Positions 1 through 9,066 are shown, numbered from the stretch's first letter. The stretch is 64,000 nt of DNA from Natronospirillum operosum (GCF_004768465.1 NZ_SRMF01000003.1:434001-498000), one strand, 5' to 3'. A program made the numbers and translations. The notes: generated from the letters alone by a model not told the origin.

Positions 1-946
1 CCGGGTCTTCGATATGGAAGCGATACAGGCTCCACTTGCCGAAATGTTCCTGCGGGTCGGCTCCCAGGGACACCCCGTGATAGGGCGTGGAGTGTTCACC
101 GGCCGGGAAGCCCCAGGAGCAGCCGAAATAGTCCTCGGTTCCGGTCCCGTGAATGGAGGGCGGCCAGGCTTCATCATCGATGAAGATCATGTCGTCACCT
201 TCGCCCGGCCAGGTGTACTCCTGATTGGAGGCATTGAAGTTGTCGATGTTCAGTACGCAGCCGACATAGTGGCCGGTGCCCCGAATGTCGAGTACCACGT
301 AGTTTTCCTTGCCGTCGGTGTTCTTGCCGCCCAGATCCCAGGGCGCAGGGTTCTCATAGGGCTGTTCGGTGGGGACGGCCTGCGTGGGGTTTTCGCGGTG
401 CCATACCGCATGAAAGCGGCCAAAATCCTGTGGCAACCCGTCTGCGTAGAGCTCGTAGTCGATGTAGTAGAACAGGTTCTCGATCGGTTCATCGGCCTCG
501 TTGACGATCTGGATGCGCGCACCCTCGCCGAACGGCATGGGCCAGTAGCTGTTGAAGGCAGGGGAAAACGGGCCCTTGGGGCCACGGCGATCACCAAAGG
601 TGCAGTTCATCGGCAGTGACCACCAATGGCGGCCGGTGGCGTGGCCAACGCCGAAGAAGTCACCCAGCGGCACGCGGACCGAAGGCTCGTCGCTGCCGTC
701 CCAGTACATTTCGAACACCAGCTTGCGCAGGTATTGGGCGTCATAGCAGCGCGTGGTGATCCACATGTGCTTGATGCAACCGGCACCGGCAATGTCGGCC
801 ATGACGCAGGTCTCACCTGCGGGAACCGTCTTGAAGTCCCGATTGCCGCCGCTGACGTCGTAGCTGGAAGAACGCTTTGATACCACGCCCCGGCGTACCT
901 GGGGCAGGCCGGCCAGGGGGCTGGTGAACATCTGATTTGGATTCAT
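1..946 (-). CDS. Glycoside hydrolase family 172 (DUF2961) enzyme, 3' end outside window
   Basis: About 315 codons are visible and the frame is open to the left edge, so the C-terminus is missing. The translation has the DUF2961/GH172 hallmarks: GEGDDMIFIDDE near residues 248-259 and GTGTEDYF near 267-274, whose Glu271 lies where a catalytic glutamate is expected in this family. Known GH172 enzymes act on alpha-fructofuranosides, difructose anhydrides and some arabinofuranosides. No signal peptide is visible, so a cytoplasmic enzyme acting on an imported oligosaccharide is likely. The ATG follows AGGAGT. It is the last visible gene of the minus-strand importer operon, 42 bases after the second permease gene. 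The exact substrate is inference. Confidence 0.85.
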   Translation of the reverse strand, partial: MNPNQMFTSPLAGLPQVRRGVVSKRSSSYDVSGGNRDFKTVPAGETCVMADIAGAGCIKHMWITTRCYDAQYLRKLVFEMYWDGSDEPSVRVPLGDFFGVGHATGRHWWSLPMNCTFGDRRGPKGPFSPAFNSYWPMPFGEGARIQIVNEADEPIENLFYYIDYELYADGLPQDFGRFHAVWHRENPTQAVPTEQPYENPAPWDLGGKNTDGKENYVVLDIRGTGHYVGCVLNIDNFNASNQEYTWPGEGDDMIFIDDEAWPPSIHGTGTEDYFGCSWGFPAGEHSTPYHGVSLGADPQEHFGKWSLYRFHIEDP

Positions 947-988
947 AAGAACTCCTGTTGTCTGTTTCTTGTCTTGAAGGTTAAAAAG

Positions 989-1822
989 TCAGCCTTTGAC
1001 AGCACCAAATGTGAGTCCGCCGATAATCTGCTTTTGGAGCAGCAGCGTGATCAGGATGACTGGCAATGAGTACAGGGTGGCCAGGGCTGTCATGGGGCCC
1101 CAGTCAAGGCCGTAGGCCGTTCTGAACTCGGCGATGACAATGGGCGTGGTTTTCGCCTGGTCGGCCGTCAGCAGCAGGGCGAACAGAAACTCGTTCCAGC
1201 TGGCGATAAAGCAGAACAGGGCGGCGATGGCCATGCCGGAACTGACCAGTGGCAGTACCACCAGAAAGAAAGACTGGAAACGGTTGCAGCCATCCATGCG
1301 GGCAGCCTCTTCCAGTTCGCGCGGGATGCTCTCGAAGAAGGCGGACATCAACCAGACGGCGAGCGGCAGCGAGATGGTGGTATGGGCCAGAATCAGGCCC
1401 AGATGGGTGTCCAGCAGTCCGACATCTTTCAGAATGGTGAACAGGGGTACACCCAGAGACACAGTGGGCACCATGCGCGTGATCAGGGCGAACATCATGA
1501 AGTAGATGCTCAGACGTACCCGGAAGAAAGAAGCCCCGTAGGCGGCCGGCACGGCCAGCACCAGGGCCAGGAAGGTTGACGTCAGGGCGACAATGACAGA
1601 GTTGGCAAAGGAGCCGGGTACGGTCGCTGTGCCCAGAATGCGGGTATAGTTTTCCAGCGTGACGGTTTGCGGCCAGAATGAGGGCGGAATCTGCAACACC
1701 TGGGACGCCGGTTTCAGCGACGTGCTGACCAGATAGATATATGGCAGCGCATAGACCACAACAATGGCCAGTGCCGCCAGTGACAAGCCGATCTGGCGCG
1801 AGGAAAAGGCGTTATTTCTCAT
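989..1822 (-). CDS. Sugar ABC transporter permease, MalG/UgpE type
   Basis: 277-residue inner-membrane permease with about six hydrophobic segments and the cytoplasmic EAA loop (ELEEAARMDGCNRFQSF, about residues 187-203) that docks the ATPase. It forms the importer channel with the MalF-type partner just upstream. The open frame extends further upstream, but the ATG at 1822 gives a normal N-terminus and overlaps the partner's stop codon by 11 bases, a common arrangement in these operons. No ATPase gene lies in the visible cluster, so the complex probably borrows a shared MsmX/MsiK-like ATPase. Confidence 0.88.
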   Translation of the reverse strand: MRNNAFSSRQIGLSLAALAIVVVYALPYIYLVSTSLKPASQVLQIPPSFWPQTVTLENYTRILGTATVPGSFANSVIVALTSTFLALVLAVPAAYGASFFRVRLSIYFMMFALITRMVPTVSLGVPLFTILKDVGLLDTHLGLILAHTTISLPLAVWLMSAFFESIPRELEEAARMDGCNRFQSFFLVVLPLVSSGMAIAALFCFIASWNEFLFALLLTADQAKTTPIVIAEFRTAYGLDWGPMTALATLYSLPVILITLLLQKQIIGGLTFGAVKG

Positions 1823-2696
1823 TGTCCGGGCTCCAGATTTTCTTGTAGGCGATGACAGCGATGATGACCATGACAATGGTGAACAGGGTGGCGGAAGCAG
1901 AGGCTTCACCCAGATCGCCGTAACGGACCATGCGCTGGTAGATGTTCATCGAGAGGACTTCCGACTGGAATCGAGGGCCGCCCTGGGTCTGAATCCAGAT
2001 CAGATCGAACGTCTTGGCGGCATCGACACCACGAATGATCAGCACCACGGCAATCACGGGGCGCAGCGTTGGCAGTGTGATATGCCAGAAACGTCGGATG
2101 GCGGAGGCGCCGTCTATCTTGGCCGCTTCGATCTGATCCTGCGGAATGTTCTGCAGGCCGGCGTAGACAATCAGCGCCACAAAGCTGGTGGTGATCCAGA
2201 TGTCCGGCAGGGCCACGGCATAGAGCACGATGGCCGGGTCACTCAGCCAGGCAATGTCTGATGGCGAGTCGATAATGCCGATGGCGGCCAGGAAATTGTT
2301 CACCAGCCCTGTGTTCTGGGCCAGCAGGAAGCGCCACAACAGGCCCGCAACGATGGGTGGAATCATCAGTGGCAGGGTGAAGATGGTGCGGTGCCACTTC
2401 GAGCGGCGGCCCAGAGCACTGAAAATCAGCGCTGCGCCAAAACCGAACAGCATCTCGAAGGACAGGGCAAAGGCGGTATAGCGAAGCGTGCGTCCGGCAC
2501 TCTCCCGCACCCGACTGGATTGCAATACATCAATGTAGTTGCCCAGTCCGATAAACTCCCTGCGGGAAGGGTCGATCAGCGGTACATCGAAGAAGGAGTT
2601 GTAGACGAGCAGCAATACCGGATAGGCCACCAGCAGCAGCAGGAACAGGCAGGCGGGTGCCATCATCAGGTATGCAAAGCGACGCTCAGCTTTCAT
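1812..2696 (-). CDS. Sugar ABC transporter permease, MalF/UgpA type
   Basis: 294-residue membrane protein with six hydrophobic segments and the EAA loop near residues 190-210 (PQDQIEAAKIDGASAIRRF). It pairs with the MalG-type permease downstream to form a carbohydrate importer. GGAG lies 7 bases before the ATG. A strong hairpin separates it from the binding-protein gene upstream, which would let the binding protein be made in excess. Confidence 0.88.
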   Translation of the reverse strand: MKAERRFAYLMMAPACLFLLLLVAYPVLLLVYNSFFDVPLIDPSRREFIGLGNYIDVLQSSRVRESAGRTLRYTAFALSFEMLFGFGAALIFSALGRRSKWHRTIFTLPLMIPPIVAGLLWRFLLAQNTGLVNNFLAAIGIIDSPSDIAWLSDPAIVLYAVALPDIWITTSFVALIVYAGLQNIPQDQIEAAKIDGASAIRRFWHITLPTLRPVIAVVLIIRGVDAAKTFDLIWIQTQGGPRFQSEVLSMNIYQRMVRYGDLGEASASATLFTIVMVIIAVIAYKKIWSPDNEK

Positions 2697-2714
2697 AACA
2701 GGGCTCCGGGTGAG

Positions 2715-2743
2715 GGCCGGGCACCGCTGTGGCGGGCCCGGCC
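2715..2743 (-). terminator. Intercistronic hairpin after the binding-protein gene
   Basis: Perfect 8-bp arms GGCCGGGC (2715-2722) and GCCCGGCC (2736-2743) enclose a second perfect CCGC/GCGG stem (2724-2727, 2732-2735). It lies between the binding-protein stop and the first permease start, with no T-run. The likely role is mRNA stabilisation or partial termination that raises binding-protein output; this is inference. Confidence 0.55.
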
Positions 2744-2754
2744 GGTCAGGTCGG

Positions 2755-4017
2755 TCAGAGGATGTCTTCTACCCAGCGGCGGGCATCAGACAGGATGTCG
2801 GCGGGTGCCCGACGGCATTCCAGAGCTTCCTGAAGGGCCGGCAGGACGGCCTCATCGACGATCTCCTGAAAGTCTTCATGCAGCGGACGACCGCGGGTGG
2901 CATTTGCCCCCAGGGTTTCCATCAGTGGGAAGTAGTGTTCATTGCCCGGCTCGGTGGCATAACGCTCATAGGCGGAGTTGGTCGCCGCCAGGCCGAGAGG
3001 CGAATCGATGCCGAGGTGATTGTTGGCAATTGCGAAGGCGATGAACTCGCGGGCCAGTTCCTTCTGGGCGGAGGTGGAAGGAATGACGTTGTACCAGGGC
3101 CCTGGGATGGCCGCGATACCCGCCTCGCCTGCAATCATGGGTGCAGCGCCGACGTTGCCGGCTACCACCGCATCCTCGGGTATCTGCTTGTAGGCATGGC
3201 CCCAGAAACGCATCATGGCGGTATTGCCCTGATTAAACAGGTTCTGGGCTTCCGCCCAGCCGGTTTCGAGCACCCCGCCGGGGCTGACCTGATATTCACA
3301 ATGCAGGCCGACATAGAACTCCAGCGCGGCGACGTGTTCGTCGTTGTCGATGATGACATTGTTGTCATCATCCAGGATCACACCCGGTGAACCCGCCTGC
3401 AGCACATGTGCCATCCATTCTTCGGAAAAGGCGCCCTTGACGTCGGTACCGTACAAATCGGTGCGGCCGTCACCTGTGGTGTCACGGGTAAAGAACACAG
3501 CCACATCCCGGAACTCGTCCCAGTTGGTGGGTGGTGCCAGGTCGTAGCCGTATTCGTCGCGGAAGGCAGCCTGTTCGGCCGGGTCTTCAAACAGATCCGT
3601 GCGGTAGAACAGGATTTCCGCATTGGCCCAGGCGGGCATGCCGATATAGCGGCCGTCGACCCTGGCATCTTCGACCAGAGCCAGAGGCAGGTCGGCCAGC
3701 ACTTCATCCGTGAACAGGTCGTCGATGGGATCCAGATAGGGTGCGAAATAGGCATTCCAGACGACATCAATGGTCGCCAGATCGAAGTTGGAACGGCCGG
3801 ACGCGATCTCGGTGCTCAGGCGCTCGAAGACGCCAGCATAAGGCACCACAGTGAAGTTGACTTCAACACCTGTTTCGGCAGTGAAGGCATCGGCAATGGC
3901 CTGTTGCTGCATTTCGCCACCGCCTTCGACAAGGATGTTCAGGGTCTGTGCGTGCAGGGACCCGCTCAGCAGGGTGGCTGCGGCCAGCCCCTGCATCAGC
4001 ATTGTTGTTTTTTTCAT
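2755..4017 (-). CDS. Sugar ABC transporter substrate-binding protein
   Basis: 420-residue extracellular solute-binding protein of the family-1 (MalE/UgpB-like) type. It starts with a Sec signal peptide of about 23 residues ending SLHAQ. The mature part opens with the usual LNILVEGGGEMQQQAIADAF strand-helix and later has acidic, aromatic-rich binding segments. It collects a sugar or oligosaccharide in the periplasm for the two permeases. It is first gene of the operon, with GGGAG before the ATG and a LacI-controlled promoter upstream. The neighbouring GH172 and fructokinase suggest a fructoside ligand (inference). Confidence 0.88.
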   Translation of the reverse strand: MKKTTMLMQGLAAATLLSGSLHAQTLNILVEGGGEMQQQAIADAFTAETGVEVNFTVVPYAGVFERLSTEIASGRSNFDLATIDVVWNAYFAPYLDPIDDLFTDEVLADLPLALVEDARVDGRYIGMPAWANAEILFYRTDLFEDPAEQAAFRDEYGYDLAPPTNWDEFRDVAVFFTRDTTGDGRTDLYGTDVKGAFSEEWMAHVLQAGSPGVILDDDNNVIIDNDEHVAALEFYVGLHCEYQVSPGGVLETGWAEAQNLFNQGNTAMMRFWGHAYKQIPEDAVVAGNVGAAPMIAGEAGIAAIPGPWYNVIPSTSAQKELAREFIAFAIANNHLGIDSPLGLAATNSAYERYATEPGNEHYFPLMETLGANATRGRPLHEDFQEIVDEAVLPALQEALECRRAPADILSDARRWVEDIL

Positions 4018-4128
4018 TTCTGTCTCCCGAGTCAGGATGACTCTCCGGTTTCAGTCTTCTGTTTGTGATTGTCTTTTTTCTGGTGTGAATCCGATCACAC
4101 ATGCATGCATTACTGGCGATCCACTGGA

Positions 4129-4158
4129 AGTATAGAAATGAAATGACGACGTCGTCAA
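4129..4158 (-). promoter_or_regulatory. Sigma70-like promoter of the sugar importer operon
   Basis: Read on the minus strand, TTGACG (4153-4158) and TATACT (4129-4134) are separated by 18 bases, close to the sigma70 consensus and about 110 bases ahead of the binding-protein ATG. The -35 box and spacer lie inside the first palindrome, so a bound LacI protein would block RNA polymerase. Confidence 0.6.
4144..4157. promoter_or_regulatory. LacI-family operator 1
   Basis: TGACGACGTCGTCA is a perfect 14-bp palindrome with the central CG typical of LacI-family operators. It overlaps the -35 region of the importer promoter and lies in the divergent region next to the LacI gene. Confidence 0.65.
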
Positions 4159-4165
4159 CAAAAAA

Positions 4166-4179
4166 TGACGACGTCGGCA
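4166..4179. promoter_or_regulatory. LacI-family operator 2
   Basis: TGACGACGTCGGCA differs from operator 1 at one base and lies in a longer A/T-flanked palindrome (4161-4184). Its centre is 22 bp, two helical turns, from operator 1, so two dimers would sit on the same DNA face. Confidence 0.6.
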
Positions 4180-4266
4180 TTTTTACTTTTCGGAGCCTGA
4201 TTTGGGCTATGCGCCTGCGGCACATCAGGTATACTGCGAGCAGAGCACCTGATGTAGAAGACAAAA

Positions 4267-5346
4267 ATGCCAAGTATCAAGGATGTTGCCAGGGTAGCCG
4301 GAGTGTCTGACAAAACGGTCTCCCGAGTGGTCAACCGCGAGCCCAACGTCAAGCCGGAGACCTTCCGTCGTGTAGAGCAGGCCATTCAGGATCTGGGCTA
4401 TGTACCCAATCGAGCGGCTCGGCTGGTGCGGTCCCGCAAGTCACAGGTTCTGGGCATTCTGACCGACCTGGTGTCGGTTACCCCCTACTCCAACGACATT
4501 GTGCGGGGCGCTCAGGCCTGGGCACATGCCAACGGCTATACCGTCATTGTGGTCAACACCAATGGCGATGATGATACAGAGAAGGCTGCCTGGCGCACCT
4601 TCCAGGAGCACAGCATTGAAGGCGTGCTCTATGTCACCATGTACCACCGTCTGATCAACCTGCAGGCTTCGGACTGCCCGTTGCCCACCGTGCTGGTCAA
4701 TTGCCGGAGCACGGCAGACCAGTCGCTGATCTCCGTGACCCCGGATGATTATCGAGGTTCACAGGCACTGACCCGGCATGTGCTGGAACAGGGCCATCGT
4801 CGTATCGGCTATATCCGCCTGAACCCGGTTCTGTTTGGTGCCGAGGAGCGCTACCGGGCCTTTCAGGATGTCGTACGTGAATGGGGCATACCGGACGCAT
4901 CCATTACCACAAAGATCGGGATGTCCGGCGTGGTCGGGCAGGAAATTGATCACAGCTACCAGGTGACACAGAACATGCTGCAGCAGGATGCGCCTCCCAC
5001 AGTCATCATGTGCGGTAACGATGAGATCGCCCTGCAGGCTTATTTGGGTGCCCTGACACTGGGCCACCGTATCCCGGATGATGTGTCCATTGTCGGCCAT
5101 GATGACTTCAAAACGGTATCCAAGGCACTCAAGCCGGCGCTGACCACGGCGGCGCTGCCCTACTATGATCTGGGCTTCCGCGCCAGCGAGGCGCTGTATG
5201 GCGTCATCTCGGGGGAGGGGGCCACAGGCAGTGCCGGGTCGGTCAAGATGGACTGCCCCATGGTCAGGCGGGAGTCGGTCCGACCACTGCCTGATTCTCA
5301 GCGATCACTGGCAGACGCCGGTGGCAACGCTCGCCACAAAGACTGA
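4267..5346 (+). CDS. LacI-family transcriptional repressor
   Basis: 359 residues. The N-terminus (residues 3-50) has the LacI helix-turn-helix and hinge pattern (IKDVARVAGVSDKTVSRVVN, then RAARLVRSRKSQ). A periplasmic-binding-protein-like ligand domain follows, with typical segments such as CGNDEIALQAY and VSIVGHDDF. It most likely represses the divergent importer/GH172 operon through the tandem palindromes and is relieved by a sugar or sugar phosphate. The kinase gene begins 65 bases downstream, so the two are probably co-transcribed. Confidence 0.9.
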   Translation: MPSIKDVARVAGVSDKTVSRVVNREPNVKPETFRRVEQAIQDLGYVPNRAARLVRSRKSQVLGILTDLVSVTPYSNDIVRGAQAWAHANGYTVIVVNTNGDDDTEKAAWRTFQEHSIEGVLYVTMYHRLINLQASDCPLPTVLVNCRSTADQSLISVTPDDYRGSQALTRHVLEQGHRRIGYIRLNPVLFGAEERYRAFQDVVREWGIPDASITTKIGMSGVVGQEIDHSYQVTQNMLQQDAPPTVIMCGNDEIALQAYLGALTLGHRIPDDVSIVGHDDFKTVSKALKPALTTAALPYYDLGFRASEALYGVISGEGATGSAGSVKMDCPMVRRESVRPLPDSQRSLADAGGNARHKD

Positions 5347-5411
5347 ATGACCTGAGGCTGCCCGCCAGCGGTTGGCAGCGCAACCCAGTAACAACCTGAA
5401 CAGGAGTAACC

Positions 5412-6332
5412 ATGATCCTCTGCAGCGGCGAAGCCCTGATTGACATGTTGCCACGCACCACCAGTGACGGAGAGAATGCCTTTGCGCCTCATGCCGGCGG
5501 GGCGGTTTTCAATACCGCAATTGCACTGGGCCGCCTGGGTGTATCGACCGGTTTCTGGTGCGGCCTTTCCCGTGACATGTTCGGGCAGCAGTTGCAGCAG
5601 GCACTCACTGCATCCGGTGTTGATTTCAGTCTCGCACCGATCAGTGACCGCCCCACCACGCTGGCGTTCGTGTCGCTGGTCAGCGGGCAGGCGCAGTATG
5701 CATTTTACGACGAGAACACCGCAGCCCGCGAGGTCACGGTGGATGACCTGCCGACACTGGATAGCCGGGTAGAGGCCCTGTTCTTCGGCGGCATCAGCCT
5801 GGTATCTGAGCCCTGCGGACAGGTACTGGCCGATTTCATGGTGCGCGAGGCACCGCACCGGGTCACCATGCTGGACCCCAACATCCGCACCGGATTCATT
5901 CGTGACGAGGCTGTCTATCGGCAGCGCATCGACACGCTTATTGAGGCCAGCGATATCGTCAAACTGTCCGATGAGGACGCCGACTGGCTGTTCGGCAAGG
6001 CCGATGCGGTCACGCACGGAAGGGCGCTGCTGGAGGCCGGCGTGACCCTGGCCGTCATCACCGAGGGCGCAAAGGGCGCCACGGCATTCACGGCCCGACA
6101 CCAAGTCAGTGTGGCCGCACCGCAGGTGACGGTGGTGGATACTGTCGGCGCGGGCGATACCTTCAATGCCGGGCTGCTGGATGGCCTGAATACGCTGCAG
6201 GCGCTGGACAAGCAACGGCTGGCGGAACTCACTCCGGAGGCGCTGGAGCAGGCGCTGGGCCGGGCGGTGCAGATAGCGGCGGTAACGGTCAGCCGGGCCG
6301 GCGCCAACCCGCCGTGGCAACGGGAACTGTGA
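5412..6332 (+). CDS. PfkB-family sugar kinase, probable fructokinase
   Basis: 306 residues. Motifs include the glycine pair near the N-terminus (HAGGAVFNTAIALGRLG), DPNIRTGF near 155-162 and the PfkB signature DTVGAGDTFNAG at 243-254, with Asp249 as predicted catalytic base. Members closest in pattern phosphorylate fructose, but 2-keto-3-deoxygluconate and other ketoses are possible. AGGAG lies upstream of the ATG. Beside a GH172 enzyme and a LacI regulator, it would phosphorylate the fructose released in the cytoplasm (inference). Confidence 0.82.
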   Translation: MILCSGEALIDMLPRTTSDGENAFAPHAGGAVFNTAIALGRLGVSTGFWCGLSRDMFGQQLQQALTASGVDFSLAPISDRPTTLAFVSLVSGQAQYAFYDENTAAREVTVDDLPTLDSRVEALFFGGISLVSEPCGQVLADFMVREAPHRVTMLDPNIRTGFIRDEAVYRQRIDTLIEASDIVKLSDEDADWLFGKADAVTHGRALLEAGVTLAVITEGAKGATAFTARHQVSVAAPQVTVVDTVGAGDTFNAGLLDGLNTLQALDKQRLAELTPEALEQALGRAVQIAAVTVSRAGANPPWQREL

Positions 6333-6350
6333 CCGGGCAGTGACAGGTCA

Positions 6351-6373
6351 GTCGGGGCCGCTCAGGCCCCGAC
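6351..6373. terminator. Hairpin between convergent genes
   Basis: GTCGGGGCC (6351-6359) and GGCCCCGAC (6365-6373) form a perfect 9-bp stem with a 5-base loop. It lies just past the kinase stop and covers the last codons of the convergent aminotransferase gene, so it may terminate in both directions. No strong T-run is present. Confidence 0.5.
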
Positions 6374-7546
6374 CGCCAGAAAGCCCTTCACCACGGTCGG
6401 GATGGCCGCCTCCGACAGGCCGGCTACATTGACCCGGCCACCGTCCACTACATAGATGCCGTGGTCGGTCTTGAGTCGGGCCAGTTGTTCGGCACTGAGG
6501 CCGGTGACCGAAAACATGCCGCGGTGCTGGCCGAAGTAGTCAAAGCGGTCACTCTGGGCAACTGCCCGGAACTGTTGTACCAGCTCGGCACGCAACTGGT
6601 TGATGCGCTCGTTCATGGCAGTCAGTTCGTCCTGCCAGAGCTGACGCAGCTCGTCGTCGTGCAGGATGCGCGCGACTATGGCGGCGCCATGGTCCGGCGG
6701 CATGGTGTAGGTACCTCGGGCCAGACGCTGAATGTGTGCCTTGGCCTTGGCTGCGGCAGCAGCACTCTCACCGATGACAATGGCGGCGCCGGTGCGCTCC
6801 CGGTAAAGCCCGAAGTTCTTGGAACAGGAAGTGGCAATGACCATTTCCGGTACCGCATCGGCCAGCCGACGCAGGCCGGCGGCATCTTCCTGCAGACCAT
6901 CCCCGAACCCCTGATAGGCAATATCCACAAAGGGCAGAAAGCCGCGCTCGAGCGCCAGCTCGGTAATGCGCTGCCAGCTCGCGGCCGAGATGTCGCCGCC
7001 GGTGGGATTGTGGCAGCAGCCGTGCAGCAGCAGGACATCATCAGGGCCGAGTTGAGCGATCTGCGCCAGCATGGCCTGTTCGTCGACCTGCTTGGTATCG
7101 ACATTGAAGTAGGGGTATTCCCGTACCGCCAGCCCGGCACTTTCCATGACCGGCTTGTGGTTCACATAGCTGGGACGACTGATCCAGACCGTGGCGCTCG
7201 GCCGGGCGGTAGCAATCAGTTCAGCCAGCATGCGCAGGGCGCCGCTGGCACCAGGGGTCTGCACGGCGGCCGCGCGGGCATGACCAGCCGTGCCGGCAAG
7301 CAGCAGGTCCGTCATGGCCTGATTGAAGCGCTCGTCACCGGCCAGGCCGACATAGCTCTTGGTCGGCTGGGTCTCGGCCAGATCCATGGCAGCGCGCCGC
7401 ACTGCCTGCATCACAGGGGTCTCTCCCGCACTGTTGCGATACACACCTATCCCCAGATCAACCTTGTCCGGTCTCTGGTCGGCCCGGAAGGCGACGGTCA
7501 GAGCCAGAATGGGGTCCTGCCCGGGGGCAATCAATTCGTTGAACAT
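6362..7546 (-). CDS. Class I aromatic/aspartate aminotransferase
   Basis: 394-residue PLP-dependent transaminase of the AspC/TyrB group, which moves amino groups between aspartate or aromatic amino acids and 2-oxoglutarate. Visible residues are HNPTGG at 179-184 (Asn180), Asp208 and Tyr211 in DIAYQGFGDG, the PLP lysine Lys243 in SCSKNFGLYRERTG, and a C-terminal arginine region. The open frame runs 47 codons further upstream. The ATG at 7546 starts at the family's usual FNELIAPGQDPI and has GGAG before it. Confidence 0.9.
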   Translation of the reverse strand: MFNELIAPGQDPILALTVAFRADQRPDKVDLGIGVYRNSAGETPVMQAVRRAAMDLAETQPTKSYVGLAGDERFNQAMTDLLLAGTAGHARAAAVQTPGASGALRMLAELIATARPSATVWISRPSYVNHKPVMESAGLAVREYPYFNVDTKQVDEQAMLAQIAQLGPDDVLLLHGCCHNPTGGDISAASWQRITELALERGFLPFVDIAYQGFGDGLQEDAAGLRRLADAVPEMVIATSCSKNFGLYRERTGAAIVIGESAAAAAKAKAHIQRLARGTYTMPPDHGAAIVARILHDDELRQLWQDELTAMNERINQLRAELVQQFRAVAQSDRFDYFGQHRGMFSVTGLSAEQLARLKTDHGIYVVDGGRVNVAGLSEAAIPTVVKGFLAVGA

Positions 7547-7833
7547 GAAGTGCTCCAGCGTTGCATGGCTTTCTGAGGGGCTAAAGATGGCAGCATTGTG
7601 TTCGTTAGGGAAGAGTCTGCGGTTCGCCGGTGCCACCCTGTGCGCAGGGCTCTGGCGTAAACTGTCAACGCATGCTGCCGACAACAAAGCCAGTGATCAG
7701 GCACCGAATGCCCGCTGCAGGCTGCCGTTCCGGCGGATGAGGGTCTAGGCTGAATCCGATCAGGCTGGTAAGCTGAGTATTAATTGACCGCTGTTAGGTT
7801 GGTCTGGGCGATATTGCGGGAAACAATACCATC
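7547..7833. other. Divergent upstream region, no gene seen
   Basis: Spacer of 287 bases between the aminotransferase and the GGDEF gene. It must carry promoters for both, but I see no clear operator or repeat. Confidence 0.5.
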
Positions 7834-9042
7834 ATGAATCAGGACAGCAGCGGGCCAGCCGAACCATCACAGGCAACTGCCTCGGGTGCCGCCTACCGTG
7901 ACTTGATCATACGCACCGCCATGTCCTTTATTGACCTCCCGCTGGAGCGCATGGATGCCGGTATCCAGCAGGCTCTGGCGGATATCGGCGGCTTTTTCGG
8001 TGCCGACCGAGCCTATGTTTTCCAGTATGACTTCGATACACATCTTGCCCGCAATACTCATGAATGGTGTGCCGCTGGCATAACCCCGCACATTGAAGGC
8101 CTGCAGGCACTTGATGTGAGCCACCTTGATGACTGGGTACGGCCTCATCGCAATGGTCAGCCTCTGGTGGTACCTGAGGTTGATGCTCTGGAAGACAGTT
8201 CACTGCGCGATGTTCTCGTTCCACAGGGTATTTGCAGCTTGCTCACTGCGCCCTTGATGGATGGCGAGAACTGTACCGGTTTTGTAGGGCTGGATGCGGT
8301 ACGGGGCCCGCTGACCTATGGTCATGATGAAACCGAAATGCTGCGCCTCTTTGCGCTGCTGCTGGTGAATCTGGACCGGCGCAAGCGGGCAGCGGCTGAA
8401 CTGGCCGCGTCAGCGTATGAAAAGCAGCTGGCCTACCAGGCTCTGGAAAGGAAGACGGAAGAGCTGGCGCGTACCAATGCACAGCTCGAACGGCTGGCTC
8501 ACTATGACAATGTGACCCAGTTGCCCAACCGCAATCTGCTGTCCGACCGTCTGATAGTGAGCATGCGTCAGGCTGACCGTCGCCGCAACGGTCTGGCCAT
8601 AGTCTATCTGGATCTGGATGGTTTCAAGGCCATCAATGACAGCCACGGGCACGATGTCGGTGACCTGATGCTGGCGCAGTTGGCCAGACAGATGAGCGGG
8701 GTTCTGCGTGATGGCGATACTCTGGGCAGGCTGGGCGGCGACGAGTTTGTCGCCGTTCTGATCGATCTGTCCGATGAACAGCTGCTGCAGCCGCTGATGC
8801 TTCGCTTGCTGAATGCCGCCTCCAGACCGATAGAGTTGAACGGGCTGACCCTGCAGGTGTCAGCCAGTGCCGGGGTAGCACTTTACCCGCAGGACAAGTC
8901 GCTGGACGCCGACCAGCTGCTGCGCCAGGCCGACCATGCCATGTACCAGGCCAAGCTGGCGGGCCGCAATCAGTATTGTCTGTTCGACAGCACTCGTGAC
9001 CAGGCCGTGCAGGGGCGGGCTGGCTATTCGGAACCGCAGTGA
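7834..9042 (+). CDS. GAF-GGDEF diguanylate cyclase
   Basis: 402 residues. A GAF-like sensory domain (about 25-180) is followed by a short coiled linker (about 183-222) and a GGDEF domain (about 223-390). The active-site signature GGDEF at 301-305 is intact, so it should make cyclic di-GMP from two GTP. Arg292-x-x-Asp295, five residues before it, matches the product-inhibition I-site. No transmembrane segment is seen, so it is probably a cytoplasmic sensor of an unknown small ligand. It is monocistronic, facing a broken chemoreceptor gene. Confidence 0.9.
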   Translation: MNQDSSGPAEPSQATASGAAYRDLIIRTAMSFIDLPLERMDAGIQQALADIGGFFGADRAYVFQYDFDTHLARNTHEWCAAGITPHIEGLQALDVSHLDDWVRPHRNGQPLVVPEVDALEDSSLRDVLVPQGICSLLTAPLMDGENCTGFVGLDAVRGPLTYGHDETEMLRLFALLLVNLDRRKRAAAELAASAYEKQLAYQALERKTEELARTNAQLERLAHYDNVTQLPNRNLLSDRLIVSMRQADRRRNGLAIVYLDLDGFKAINDSHGHDVGDLMLAQLARQMSGVLRDGDTLGRLGGDEFVAVLIDLSDEQLLQPLMLRLLNAASRPIELNGLTLQVSASAGVALYPQDKSLDADQLLRQADHAMYQAKLAGRNQYCLFDSTRDQAVQGRAGYSEPQ

Positions 9043-9051
9043 CTGCGGTTC
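9031..9051. terminator. Hairpin between convergent genes
   Basis: GAACCGCA (9031-9038) pairs with TGCGGTTC (9044-9051) over a 5-base loop containing the cyclase stop codon. It could end transcription in either direction, but there is no T-run. Confidence 0.4.
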
Positions 9052-9066
9052 CAGCCCGGGACACGC

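Noticed and set aside
5264-6320. Long open frames opposite the kinase gene (5298-6320 minus)
   Set aside because: Shadow of the PfkB gene; no motif or ribosome site, and Gln/Arg/His-rich composition typical of antisense frames.
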